DNA of 64,000 nucleotides from positions 248,001 through 312,000 of the forward strand of contig NZ_DASVSF010000113.1 in the NCBI RefSeq assembly GCF_036388275.1, read 5' to 3'. The position numbers were made by a program, and so were the translations under genes. This document shows positions 26,925-35,536 of this stretch, one piece after another (the stretch's first letter is position 1; the number at the start of each line of letters is the position of its first letter). The DNA comes from Longimicrobium sp. GTDB lineage: Bacteria > Gemmatimonadota > Gemmatimonadetes > Longimicrobiales > Longimicrobiaceae. The notes beneath the pieces are model-generated. The model searched no databases. It was given only the letters and a program-made list of their open reading frames with translations, and was not told where the DNA came from.

Positions 26925-27464
26925 ATGGGCGACAATCGGAAGATGGCCGAGCTGATCCTCTACATCTCCGCGCGTTGTGAGAATGACGCGGCCTACGGAT
27001 CGACGAAGCTCAACAAGATCCTGTTCTACGCCGACTTCCTGTTCTACGCGAACACGGGCGTCTCGATCACCGGCCAGGAGTACATGCGGCTCGACCGGGG
27101 ACCCGCACCGCGTCGGCTGGTCGTGATTCGGAACGAACTGGTCGAGCAGGGCGCTCTGACGGTGCGCGACCAGAGCTACGGGCGGTGGCGGCAGAAGCGT
27201 CCGGTTGCCCATCGCCCGGCGGATCTCAGCGCGTTCACCCCCGATGAAATTGCGAGCGTGGATTCCGTGGTCCGTGAGTTCTGGGGCATGAGCGCAACGG
27301 AGGTGAGCGACCACTCGCACCGGTTCGATGGATGGAAGCTCGCGGAAGATCGCGAGACGATCCCGTATCCGACGGCCCTGATCTCCGACGAAGCTCCGTC
27401 CGAGGAAGATCACGCGATCGCTCTCCAACTGGGCCGCGAGTGGGCCGCTCGCCGGGCGGCGTGA
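26925..27464 (+). CDS. Panacea-domain (DUF4065/SocA-like) protein, probable antitoxin
   Basis: 179 aa. The Panacea/DUF4065 pattern is plain: KMAELILYISARC, STKLNKILFYADFLFYANTG, SITGQEYMRLDRGPAPRRLVVIRNELVEQG, then FTPDEIASVDSVVREFWGMSATEVSDHSH. The family includes SocA and the PanA antitoxins, which neutralise very different toxins. A GGGAGGT ribosome binding site and a good promoter precede the ATG at 26925. The stop overlaps the start of the next gene (GTGA at 27461-27464), coupling it to the putative toxin. Confidence 0.88.
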   Translation: MGDNRKMAELILYISARCENDAAYGSTKLNKILFYADFLFYANTGVSITGQEYMRLDRGPAPRRLVVIRNELVEQGALTVRDQSYGRWRQKRPVAHRPADLSAFTPDEIASVDSVVREFWGMSATEVSDHSHRFDGWKLAEDRETIPYPTALISDEAPSEEDHAIALQLGREWAARRAA

Positions 27465-27727
27465 ACGCGCGATTGTGGAACCTGGTCGTTCCGCCCGAGG
27501 TTGCTGACCAGTTGGCCGCGATCGGTCCTGTCGGATACGACTGGAGTGACATCGTAATGTCGATCGAGTGGTATCTTACGCACGATCCCCTCACCGTCGG
27601 CTACGCCACGCAGGACGCTGCCGTCCGCCTACTGGTCCTCAGAAGGCCCGTGGGGCTACCCGGGATCAAGGTCTTCTTCGCGATCGACGGGGATACGGTC
27701 ACCGCGCTGCGTGTGAAGTCTTCCTAA
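27461..27727 (+). CDS. Small putative toxin paired with the Panacea protein
   Basis: 88 aa, GTG start in a GTGA overlap with the Panacea gene. Sequence: PPEVADQLAAIGPVGYDWSDI, then SIEWYLTHDPLTVGYATQDAAVRLLVLRRP and GIKVFFAIDGDTVTALRVKSS. The closing strand pair (KVFFAIDGDTVTALRV) recalls RelE/ParE-type toxins, which end with a beta sheet around an Arg or Tyr, but the family is not certain. Size and coupling support a toxin. It may be another small toxin class. Confidence 0.6.
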   Translation: MNARLWNLVVPPEVADQLAAIGPVGYDWSDIVMSIEWYLTHDPLTVGYATQDAAVRLLVLRRPVGLPGIKVFFAIDGDTVTALRVKSS

Positions 27728-27758
27728 CCACGCTGCCCTTTCGCCTCAGGAGTACCCG

Positions 27759-27944
27759 ATGCTGATTCGGCAGACGCCAGATCTCTCGCCCGAGGGCATC
27801 GAGGAGGTTCTCGTGGAGATGCGAGCGCCTCCGGCTGACACCCCCGAACGGCGCGCCACGTTTCAGCGCGCACGCGCGGCGAGATTCCTCGTCGAGCAGG
27901 GATGGCGGCCACACCCGGATTCAGCTACCCGTAGCGCGTGCTGA
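27759..27944 (+). CDS. Small ORF at the end of the Panacea operon
   Basis: 61 aa. AGGAG lies seven bases upstream of the ATG, an ideal ribosome binding site, and the gene is 31 bases after the putative toxin. The sequence (LIRQTPDLSPEGIEEVLVEMRAPP, RATFQRARAARFLVEQGWRPHP) is helical with no recognised family. Probably a real third member of the operon. Confidence 0.5.
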   Translation: MLIRQTPDLSPEGIEEVLVEMRAPPADTPERRATFQRARAARFLVEQGWRPHPDSATRSAC

Positions 27945-28155
27945 TGGGTGGGTGCCGCAAATATTGCCTTAAGACCGCAGGTGAACAGAGCGGGGCGGAG
28001 TTCCGCATGCAGTTGGAGCATGCGCGTACTGCACACGCGAGGCACTGGTTATTCACTTGTCTGTCGAAGCCACGTTTGGACTTGGATTTTGTCGCCAGCT
28101 AGACCGACGTGAAACCCGATGGGGGCAGTTTAGCACGTACTCCATGCTCCGTCAG

Positions 28156-29268
28156 TCACGCCTCATCCTGCCGAAGGTTGTCTAGCCACTCGGCATCACT
28201 TACTACGCGCACGTCGTTCGACGACAATATCGAGTCGACCTTCGCAGCTCCATACCGTTCGACGAGCATGTCGTACGTACCTCGATCGAGTTCACTCCAT
28301 CGGTGTTGAAATGAGGTTTCGAAAAATTTCTCAATATCCGCAAACATTAATGCATCACGCGTTATACCGATTTCGTTGGTCCTGACGTCTGGGTAATGAT
28401 ACCTGTCGCGAAGCATGATGAATTCATCGGTGAAAAGTTGGTCCACCTCAGCTAGCGTCGTTACTCCGAACCTCCGCAGCTCATCCAACAGCATATTCCA
28501 GGAGGCGTCATGCTCCACAGGGATATACTGCATGTTCCGAAGCAGGCCCGCTCGGACCTGCAAATAGGCTCGGAGGCTGGTTGTATTTATCTCAATCGCA
28601 AGGTCGCCCTCGCGCGTTTTCTCGATCACATTCTGCGCGTAAGCGTCGACTTCAGCTGCGATCCGGTCAAGCTCTCCATCCAGCAGTTCGAGTGCTCCGG
28701 CTGCAACATGCAACCGACGCTGCAACTCCGAAGGAAGAACCCCGCCGAATTTATACTTCCGGCCATGTTCGACCTGAGCCCATGCGTGCTCGAGAGCAGT
28801 CCGGATTTGAAGCTCAAATCTCAAATCACCGAACGCTATGTACTCGCCTAAGCTGGTTCGTTCCGGTCCTAAGCTGCAGACAAGGTGCACAGAGCGATAG
28901 CCCACCCGGTCAACAGGCAACTGCCCACCCTTGTCAACGCTATGAGCGGGATCGATCAGGAACGCACTTCGAACCAAGCCGTCAACTCTAGCAACATCCG
29001 AACGTAAATACGTAACGACCCGAACGCCGCACAGGTCTGTCATATCGCGTAGCGGATCATCGTACTTCTTCCGCTGTTGCTTGCCGCTAAAGCTCTCGAG
29101 CGTTTTGGCCCGCGATGTGATGCTCAAGAATTCAATCCCTTGACCCTCTAGCAACTCTCTAAGAATCCCCTCCACAGTGCGTCCAAGGCGCTCAACCGTG
29201 GGGCGTAGAGTGGAATAGCGTGCTGATGTGCTCGGCGTGGGGAGTCCCTGTTCAATCATGATAGCCAT
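28156..29268 (-). CDS. RelA/SpoT-domain protein with a long C-terminal extension
   Basis: 370 aa. The (p)ppGpp-synthetase-like domain covers about residues 25-175, with DLCGVRVVTYL, RVGYRSVHLV, FELQIRTALEHAWAQVEHGRKYK. There is no HD hydrolase domain and no ACT/TGS. The remaining 190 residues are an uncharacterised helical domain (ending FFETSFQHRWSELDRGTYDML...). The base composition is clearly less GC-rich than the surroundings, suggesting transfer. It may be a small alarmone synthetase, a ToxSAS-type toxin, or a fused toxin-antitoxin like CapRel. It starts 16 bases past the deoxyhypusine-synthase-like gene's stop. Confidence 0.8.
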   Translation of the reverse strand: MAIMIEQGLPTPSTSARYSTLRPTVERLGRTVEGILRELLEGQGIEFLSITSRAKTLESFSGKQQRKKYDDPLRDMTDLCGVRVVTYLRSDVARVDGLVRSAFLIDPAHSVDKGGQLPVDRVGYRSVHLVCSLGPERTSLGEYIAFGDLRFELQIRTALEHAWAQVEHGRKYKFGGVLPSELQRRLHVAAGALELLDGELDRIAAEVDAYAQNVIEKTREGDLAIEINTTSLRAYLQVRAGLLRNMQYIPVEHDASWNMLLDELRRFGVTTLAEVDQLFTDEFIMLRDRYHYPDVRTNEIGITRDALMFADIEKFFETSFQHRWSELDRGTYDMLVERYGAAKVDSILSSNDVRVVSDAEWLDNLRQDEA

Positions 29269-29284
29269 AAGAGTCTTCGAACGT

Positions 29285-30445
29285 TCAGCGGTCGCGGTCC
29301 AGCATGCTGCCCTCGTGCACGGCGTGGTCGCGGGCAGTTTCCTGGCTGCTCTCGTTGCGCTCGGACTTCTCGTACTCGGCGGTGATGCGTGCCATCATCT
29401 CGTCACGCCGGTCGAACAGGCGCTTGGGGGTGCGCGGCGCGTGCTGGTCCAGCGCGTACGCCGCCAGGATAGGAAGGGCCACGGTGGAATCCAGGTAGCA
29501 CACCACCGCGTCGGGGAGGCGGTCGGGGTCGATCTTGCCCCAGCTGACCGCCTCGGCCGGGGTGGCGCCGGAAAGGCCGCCGGTGTCGGGGCGCGCGTCG
29601 GTAATCTGCAGGAAGTAGTCGTGGCCGCGCTCGTCGATGCCCATCACCTCCTGGATCTGCGGCTCCGTTTGCAGCGCGAAGTTCTTGGGCGAGCCACCGC
29701 CCAGGATCCAGATGGCCGACTTGCCGCCGCTGCGCTTGGCATCCAGGACGATCGCCGCCGTCTCGTTGACGTCGGCGTTGACGTCGAACATCAGCTTGTT
29801 TCCCTGCAGCGCCTTGGCGGCCACGTTCATGCCGATGGACGAGTCGCCCGGGGACGAGGTGTAGATGGGCACCGCGTGCTCGTACGCGGCGGCCAGCAGC
29901 GACTTGCGGCCGATGCCCAGCTCCTGCTCGCGCGCCGCGATGTACTTGCCGCACAGGTAGTGGAACTCGGCGCTGGACATGGGACGCTGGAACTCGTCCG
30001 CTGTGATGATCTTGCGGAAGAACGCGTCGGTGTCGAGCAGCACGGAGTAGTCGAAGAAGATGTCGTAGATGCGAACGACCTCCTCCTCGCGCAGCACGGT
30101 GTCGCTGATCTGCGGCGAGCCCTGGCGCAGCTCCAGCCCGATGCCGAAGTGCGTGTCGTGGTACAGGTTGGCGCCGGTGCTGATGATCCAGTCGATGAAC
30201 CCGGCCTCGATCAGCGGGATCACGGCGCTCATCCCCAGGCCTGCCGGGGTGAGCGCGCCCGTCATCGTCACGCCGACGGTGACGTCGTCCTCCAGCATCT
30301 TCCGGGTAAGAAGATGGCACCCCTCGCGGAGCCGGGCCGCGTTGTACGCCTGGAACGTCCCGTCCACCAAGTCGGTGACGGAGAGCCCCGGAACGATCTT
30401 GGTGGGCTCGATCCGCCGGCCCGAGAGGAACTTCGATCGTGACAT
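29285..30445 (-). CDS. Deoxyhypusine-synthase-like protein
   Basis: About 386 aa. The family pattern is clear: LLTRKMLEDDVTVGVTMTGALTPAGLGMSAVIPLIEAGFIDWIISTGANLYHDTHFGIG, the NAD-site segment PIYTSSPGDSSIGMNVA, and the catalytic-Lys-like region (SGGKSAIWILGGGSPKNF). In bacteria this family does not modify eIF5A; members are linked to polyamine chemistry, such as homospermidine synthesis. Start at 30445 (SRSKFLSGRRIEPTKIV); the upstream extension to 30532 has no homology. Confidence 0.88.
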   Translation of the reverse strand: MSRSKFLSGRRIEPTKIVPGLSVTDLVDGTFQAYNAARLREGCHLLTRKMLEDDVTVGVTMTGALTPAGLGMSAVIPLIEAGFIDWIISTGANLYHDTHFGIGLELRQGSPQISDTVLREEEVVRIYDIFFDYSVLLDTDAFFRKIITADEFQRPMSSAEFHYLCGKYIAAREQELGIGRKSLLAAAYEHAVPIYTSSPGDSSIGMNVAAKALQGNKLMFDVNADVNETAAIVLDAKRSGGKSAIWILGGGSPKNFALQTEPQIQEVMGIDERGHDYFLQITDARPDTGGLSGATPAEAVSWGKIDPDRLPDAVVCYLDSTVALPILAAYALDQHAPRTPKRLFDRRDEMMARITAEYEKSERNESSQETARDHAVHEGSMLDRDR

Positions 30446-30743
30446 CGTCTGGTACGTAGAGAGGTACGAAAGATACGGATAGCAGGTCGCCGGTCCCGAG
30501 GCACGGGCGACTGAAGTCGCTGCAACAAACACACGAAGTCCGCCTTCGCGGACTACCTGCTCCGGTGCTTCACCACCGATGTGGCACGCCCCGAGCCCCG
30601 CTGTTCCCCCTCTCCCCTGCGAAGCGGGGGAGAGGGCCGGGGAGAGGGGGCTCCCACGGCAGGCACGGCACCCCGTCGAAATCCAATCGAAGTTCTCCCC
30701 TCTCCCACGCAGGTTGCGAAGGAGGGGTTGTGGGAGGGGCGCC
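30446..30743. repeat. Intergenic island with inverted module C and module B hairpins
   Basis: A module C copy in reverse orientation lies at 30505-30554 (GGCGACTGAAGTCGC ... AAGTCCGCCTTCGCGGACT). Module-B-type CT-rich hairpins lie at about 30608-30636 and 30690-30740. No gene is seen. Confidence 0.75.
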
Positions 30744-31583
30744 CTACTGCGCGTCGGCCTTTTCCGGCGAAGCTGGCGTTCCCTCCGCCGTGCCCGCCGT
30801 TCCCGACCGCGACGCCTTGCTCCGTCGGGGCGGCCTGCCGCTCGTGGCCGAAATCTCGTCGTAGCAGCGCACGATCGTCTGCACCGCCTCTTCCAGCGAG
30901 TCCGTCACCACCAGCATGTTCACGTCCTCGGGCGAAATCTTGCCCTCCGCCAGCAGGGTGCCGCGGATCCAGTCGATCAGCCCTTGCCAGTACGCGGTGC
31001 CCACCAGAACCACGGGGAAGTCGCGCACCTTGCCCGTCTGGATCAGCGTCAGCGCCTCGAACAGCTCGTCCATCGTCCCGAAGCCGCCCGGGAAGATGAT
31101 GAACGCCTCCGCGTACTTCACGAACATCGTCTTGCGGACGAAGAAGTACCGGAAGTTGATGGCGACGTCCACGTACGGGTTGATCCCCTGTTCGAACGGA
31201 AGCTCGATGTTGCAGCCGATGGACTGCACGCCGGCGTCGCGCGCCCCACGGTTGGCGGCCTCCATCACTCCCGGCCCGCCGCCGGTGATGATGCCGAACC
31301 CCGCCTCGCCCAGCAGCCGCGCAGTTTCACGCGCCGCCGCGTATTCGGGGTGGTCCGCCGGGGTGCGCGCCGAGCCGAAGATGGTCACCGCCGGGCCGAT
31401 GCGCGCCAGCGTGTCGAACCCCTCCACGAACTCGCCCATGATACGCAGCACCCGCCACGGATCGGACCTCGTGAAGTCGAGCGATTCGGGCTGCTCCGCC
31501 GGCGACTGCAGCAGCCGCTCGTCTTCGGTGGACGTGCGCGTGCGCTGCGCGACGTTCAGCGTGGGGTTGTCCTGTTCCGCCAT
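30744..31583 (-). CDS. LOG-family protein (TIGR00730, nucleoside 5'-monophosphate phosphoribohydrolase type)
   Basis: 279 aa. Rossmann fold with PAVTIFGSARTPADHPEY, GITGGGPGVMEAANRGARDAG (as FGIITGGGPG), and the signature AFIIFPGGFGTMDELFEALTLIQTGK. These are hallmarks of the LOG/YgdH-type ribohydrolases that cut the N-glycosidic bond of nucleotide monophosphates. The N-terminal 45 and C-terminal 35 residues are Ser/Glu/Arg rich and probably disordered. The start at 31583 (MAEQDN) was chosen; an ATG at 31598 adds five residues. Confidence 0.9.
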   Translation of the reverse strand: MAEQDNPTLNVAQRTRTSTEDERLLQSPAEQPESLDFTRSDPWRVLRIMGEFVEGFDTLARIGPAVTIFGSARTPADHPEYAAARETARLLGEAGFGIITGGGPGVMEAANRGARDAGVQSIGCNIELPFEQGINPYVDVAINFRYFFVRKTMFVKYAEAFIIFPGGFGTMDELFEALTLIQTGKVRDFPVVLVGTAYWQGLIDWIRGTLLAEGKISPEDVNMLVVTDSLEEAVQTIVRCYDEISATSGRPPRRSKASRSGTAGTAEGTPASPEKADAQ

Positions 31584-31749
31584 CAGTGGTGTACGCATGG
31601 GTGTGTCGGGGCCGGACCGGCTCCGGCCAAGGGGCACAAGATAAGCGCCCGCGCCGTCCACGCAAAAAGCGGGACTCGCGCGGCGGCCCGCGGCGCACCA
31701 TTGTTCCGCCCGGAGAACATGCGGGCGACACTCCTGACGGATGGGGCGG

Positions 31750-32820
31750 ATGAGGATGACCAGGACGCGCCGCGCGGCGGCGCGCGCGGTTGCGATCGGA
31801 GCATGGCTGGCGTTGGCCGCGGGATGCCGCGACCGGGGCGAGCAGCCCAAGGGCGACGAGCAGATCGACGTGGGGACCATCCCCCGGAACGTCGAGGTGC
31901 GGCTGTACGTGGCCACCGACTGGGCGTGGAACGAGGAGGACGCCCTTCGCGTCACCGTCGTCAACGGCACCGACCAGCCGCTGACGGGCGCCAAGCTGAA
32001 CCTGTTCGTCGGTGCTCCCGTCGACGTCCGCGTCGATTCGGCCGCCGCGAACACCGATAGCGCGCCCAGGCCGGAGATGATGTCGTCCGGCGAGGGGACG
32101 CGGGTGATTTTTTCCATCGGCACGCTGGCGCCGGGGCAGAGCGGCGAGTTCGCGCAGGCCATCCGCACGCCGCCGGCGCCCCGTCCCCCACTCTCGGAGG
32201 AGCGCGACACCTCGACGTCGTTCCCCGTGCGCGCGTGGGTGACCGCCGCGGACCAGCGCGAGCTGGTGACCGCGCAGGACACCATCCGCATCCGCGCGGG
32301 CTCGGACGTGGTGGTGGGCGGTTGCGGGGGGATCAAGGACGTGTCGGTCACGCGCTACGGCATCGGCCCCGTGCGGCTGGACATGAAGGCCTCGGACGTG
32401 CGGACGCTCTGCCCCGAGGCGCGCGACACCGCGTGGCGCGGACAGGAGGGGATGCCCGAGAAGGGGCTGGCTGTGGCGCTGGCGAAGCATCCCGTGCTCC
32501 TCGTCCTCTCGAACGACCGGATCTCGCGGATCGTGGTCGACACCGCCGGGCTACGCACGGGCGCGGGGGTGGGCGTCGGGGCCACGCTGGCGGACCTGCG
32601 CGCCCGCTACGCCGTGCTGTGCACCGGCCAGGGCGATGGCGGGGTGGCGTTGTGGTCGCCCGTGGCCCCGGGCATCAGCTTTGGGCTGGACACCGCCGCG
32701 ACGGCGGAGTGGAGCACGCGGCGCCTGCCCCCCGACTCCCTTCCCGAGCAGGCAAAGGTCACGTCGATGTGGGTGCGCAAGGGCGATGACACCTGCCCGC
32801 CGGCGCAGCAGGCCCGATGA
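31750..32820 (+). CDS. Lipoprotein of unknown function
   Basis: 356 aa. Signal sequence with a double-Arg start (TRTRRAAARAVAIGAWLALAAGC) and a lipobox (LAAGC). The first half resembles an Ig-like beta domain (VEVRLYVATDWAWNEEDALRVTVVNGTDQPLTGAKLNLFV, APGQSGEFAQAI). The second half (GCGGIKDVSVTRYGIGPVRLDMKASDVRTLCPEARDT..., VGVGATLADLRARYAVLC) looks like a repeat of a small alpha-beta module found in bacterial lipoproteins. No enzyme motif. It lies 34 bases upstream of the DUF6941 gene. Confidence 0.65.
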   Translation: MRMTRTRRAAARAVAIGAWLALAAGCRDRGEQPKGDEQIDVGTIPRNVEVRLYVATDWAWNEEDALRVTVVNGTDQPLTGAKLNLFVGAPVDVRVDSAAANTDSAPRPEMMSSGEGTRVIFSIGTLAPGQSGEFAQAIRTPPAPRPPLSEERDTSTSFPVRAWVTAADQRELVTAQDTIRIRAGSDVVVGGCGGIKDVSVTRYGIGPVRLDMKASDVRTLCPEARDTAWRGQEGMPEKGLAVALAKHPVLLVLSNDRISRIVVDTAGLRTGAGVGVGATLADLRARYAVLCTGQGDGGVALWSPVAPGISFGLDTAATAEWSTRRLPPDSLPEQAKVTSMWVRKGDDTCPPAQQAR

Positions 32821-32854
32821 AACGAACGAATCCCGAGAACCGAAAGAGGGCGGA

Positions 32855-33268
32855 GTGAGGATACCAATGGCGGTCCTGGCCGACGAGGCCAACGTTTCGC
32901 AGGAAGGCAAGCTGAACGTGATGGGGATCTTCGACCGCATTGCCGCGGCCGATTTTCCCGTGATGCACCCAAAGATGGTGTTCGCCTTTCGCGTGGAGGC
33001 CGCGCACGGCGACGGCGGGCGGGGCTTTCCCGTGAACGTGGAGCTGCTGGACCCCGAGGGTGCGGTGCTGTTCCAGGCAGGGGGCGAGATGATGGCGCCG
33101 CGCGTGCCCGCGGGCGAGTTCACCACCAGCAACCAGGTGTTCACGCTGGTGGGGCTTCAGTTTCCCAAGGCAGGCCTGTACCGCTTCGTGGTGACGGTGG
33201 GCGACGCCGAACCGCACGAGACACCGTTCCTGGTGCAGTCCACCGCTAACGACCCGATGATGAACTAG
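32855..33268 (+). CDS. DUF6941 family protein
   Basis: 137 aa from a GTG start. The opening RIPMAVLADEANVSQEGKLNVMGIFDRIAAADFP and the block HPKMVFAFRVEAAHGDGGRGFPVNVELLDPEGAVL, then the end GLYRFVVTVGDAEPHETPFLV, match the DUF6941 family of small beta-sandwich proteins. Its role is not known. GTG at 32855 is preferred since family members begin with this stretch; ATG at 32867 is the alternative. Confidence 0.72.
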   Translation: MRIPMAVLADEANVSQEGKLNVMGIFDRIAAADFPVMHPKMVFAFRVEAAHGDGGRGFPVNVELLDPEGAVLFQAGGEMMAPRVPAGEFTTSNQVFTLVGLQFPKAGLYRFVVTVGDAEPHETPFLVQSTANDPMMN

Positions 33269-33787
33269 GGCGGCGGACACACCGATAGCCTGTCATCCTG
33301 AGCCCCAGGCGCGCCGAACTGGCCCGTACACCATCCGTCGCGGGGCGAAGGATCTAGCCTGAGGCACATCCCCGCTGGGGCGCGGCAGCGACACGAAAAC
33401 CCAAGCCGCGTCTTCATCGGACCCGAAACGCGTGGAGGCCGGACTGGGAGCGTCTGGCAGGGCGCGGCGCATGCCTCGGGCGCCCCCCTCTCCCAACCTC
33501 TCCCCCGTAAACTGCACGGGGGAGAGGAGCCAGTCCGGTGCTCGCGGCGGAGTGCCGGGTGAGGGCTGGCCTCGTCTCGTGCGTCGCGATCAGTCCAGCG
33601 CATGCCCCGGCTGCCCTCTCCCCCCGGCCCCCTCTCCCGCAAGCGGGCGAGGGGGAGAATTCGATCGCGCTCCCACCGCTACCGTGTGCATCCTGTGGGA
33701 TCGTTTCCGGCGCGGGCGTTGCGGAAGGTTTCGCCACGACCTCCATGCGCGCCGCGCAGCTGCATCCATCACCCGGAGCCCCGCATC
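33269..33787. repeat. Intergenic island with module A and two module B copies
   Basis: Module A lies at 33291-33362 (TGTCATCCTGAGCC ... GGGGCGAAGGATCTAGCC). A CT-rich hairpin of module B type is at about 33485-33545, and a fuller copy at 33610-33670 ends in GAGAATTCGATCGCG. Module C is absent. No gene is seen. The promoter of the quinoprotein gene must lie close to 33700-33780. Confidence 0.7.
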
Positions 33788-35134
33788 ATGCGGTTCAGAC
33801 TCGCCCTGCTGGCCGTTGCACCCCTCGCGCTGGCGGCCTGCCCGCCCGCGCGGGAAACCGCGTCCGTCCCCCCGCCTCGCGCCAACCCGGGCGACGCGCG
33901 TCCGCTGGACACCACGCCATGGCAAATCGCGGGTCCCAGCCGGGCGATGTGCGCCCGGGTCGACGTGGGCCTCACGCTCCCTGACGGGTTCTGCGCCGTG
34001 GTGGTGGCCGACAGCCTGGGACCGGTGCGGCACCTGGACGTGTCGGCCAGCGGCGACGTGTATGCCTCGCTTTCCGGGCGGCGCGACGGCCCCGCGGGCG
34101 TGATCGCCTTGCGCGACGCGGACGGGGACGGACGCGCGGAGGTGCGGCAGAAGTTCGAGAACCGCGCGGGCAGCGGCCTGCAGATTCACGATGGCTGGCT
34201 GTACTTCGCGATGAACGACGGCGTCGTGCGGTGGCGGCTTACGCCCGGCCAACTGGTGCCGCCGGGGCAGCCGGATCTGCTGGTCAGCGGCCTGCCGGTG
34301 GGCGGGCACGCCTCCAAGGCGCTGGCGTTCGACGGGCGCGGCGGCATGTTCGTCAGCATCGGGTCGATGTCCAACGCCTGCTAGGAACAGGATCGCCAGA
34401 GCCGCTCCGCCGGCCGCGACCCCTGCCCGGAGCTGGCCCCGCGCGCCGGCATCTGGCGCTTCGATGCCAATCGCGCGAACCAGGCGCCGGCGGCCGGCGA
34501 GCGCTGGGCCACCGGCATCCGCAACGGCTACGCGCTGGATTTCCATCGCGCGACGGGCGTGCCGTTCACCGTTTCGCACGGGCGCGACAACCTGAGCTCC
34601 AACTGGGCCTTCACCGAACAGCAGAACGCCGACGTTCCCGCCGAAGAGATGTTCCGCCTGGACCGCGGCACCGACGGGGGCTGGCCGTACTGCTACTTCG
34701 ACCCCGGCGCGCGGCGGAAGGTGCTGGCGCCCGAGTACGGCGGCAACGGCACGCAGGTGGGCCGCTGCACCGGCAAGGCCACCCCGGCGTACGCGTTTCC
34801 CGCGCACTGGGCGCCCAACGATCTGCTGTTCTACACGGGCACGCAGTTCCCCACGCAGTACCGCGGCGGCGCGTTCGTGGCCTTCCACGGCTCGTGGAAC
34901 CGCGCGCCGCTTCCGCAGCAGGGCTTCAACGTCGCCTTCCTGCCCATGACCGCCGCGGGGGCGCCGAGCGGACCGCACTCCGTCTTCGCGCAGGCGCCGG
35001 TGCCCGCGCCGGGGCAGCAGGGCGGCGCCCGGCACCGGCCCACCGGGCTGGCGCAGGGGCCGGACGGCTCGCTCTACGTGTCGGACGACGCGGGAGGCCG
35101 CATCTGGCGGATCATGTACGTGGGCGAGCGCTGA
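33788..35134 (+). pseudogene. PQQ-dependent sugar dehydrogenase-like quinoprotein, broken by one in-frame amber codon
   Basis: The reading frame is open from the ATG at 33788 to 35134 (448 aa) except for TAG at 34382-34384 (codon 199). The first part has a lipobox signal peptide (LALAAC), then LPDGFCAVVVADSLGPVRHLDV, GGHASKALAFDGRGGMFVSIGS. After the stop the same frame goes on with EQDRQSRSAGRDPCPELAPRAGIWRFDAN, PFTVSHGRDNLSSNW, GGWPYCYFDPG, YRGGAFVAFHGSWNRAP and LAQGPDGSLYVSDDAGGRIWRI. This is the soluble glucose/sorbosone dehydrogenase beta-propeller. CAG to TAG would be one base. It could be a pseudogene, a sequencing error or read-through. Confidence 0.85.
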
Positions 35135-35137
35135 ACG

Positions 35138-35536
35138 ATGGAGGAGATCCGCATCCGGACGCACCGGCGCGGCGAGATGCTGGACATCACCGGCCGCGTG
35201 CGCGAGATCGTCGCGCGGTCGGGGATGGACGAGGGCGTGGTGGTGCTGCAGAGCCTTCACACCACGGCCGCGCTCACCATCAACGAGAACGCCGACCCCG
35301 ACGTGGTGCACGACCTGCTGGGCAAGCTCGAGCAGCTGGTCCCCAAGGACGAGGCGTTCTACCGCCACGACGAGGGGAACAGCGACAGCCACCTGAAGAC
35401 CAGCTTCTTCGGTCCATCGCTCATGGTGATCGTCAGCGGCGGGCAGCCGGTGCTGGGGACGTGGCAGGGGATCTGGTTCTGCGAGTTCGACGGGCCGCGC
35501 GAGCGCCGCGTGGCCGTGCAGCTGCTGCGGGCATGA
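35138..35536 (+). CDS. YjbQ/UPF0047 family protein
   Basis: 132 aa. The UPF0047 pattern is clear: EIRIRTHRRGEMLDITGRVREIVA, GVVVLQSLHTTAALTINENADPDV, YRHDEGNSDSHLKTSFFGPSLMVIV and GTWQGIWFCEFDGPRERRV. Some relatives can substitute for thiamine-phosphate synthase when overproduced, but the normal role is unsettled. It starts three bases after the quinoprotein frame and its stop overlaps the MaoC-like gene start (ATGA). Confidence 0.93.
   Translation: MEEIRIRTHRRGEMLDITGRVREIVARSGMDEGVVVLQSLHTTAALTINENADPDVVHDLLGKLEQLVPKDEAFYRHDEGNSDSHLKTSFFGPSLMVIVSGGQPVLGTWQGIWFCEFDGPRERRVAVQLLRA

Noticed and set aside
33788..34384. Two separate genes for the quinoprotein halves
   Set aside because: Both halves are in the same frame with a single stop; no start or ribosome binding site is found after the TAG, so a broken gene is simpler.
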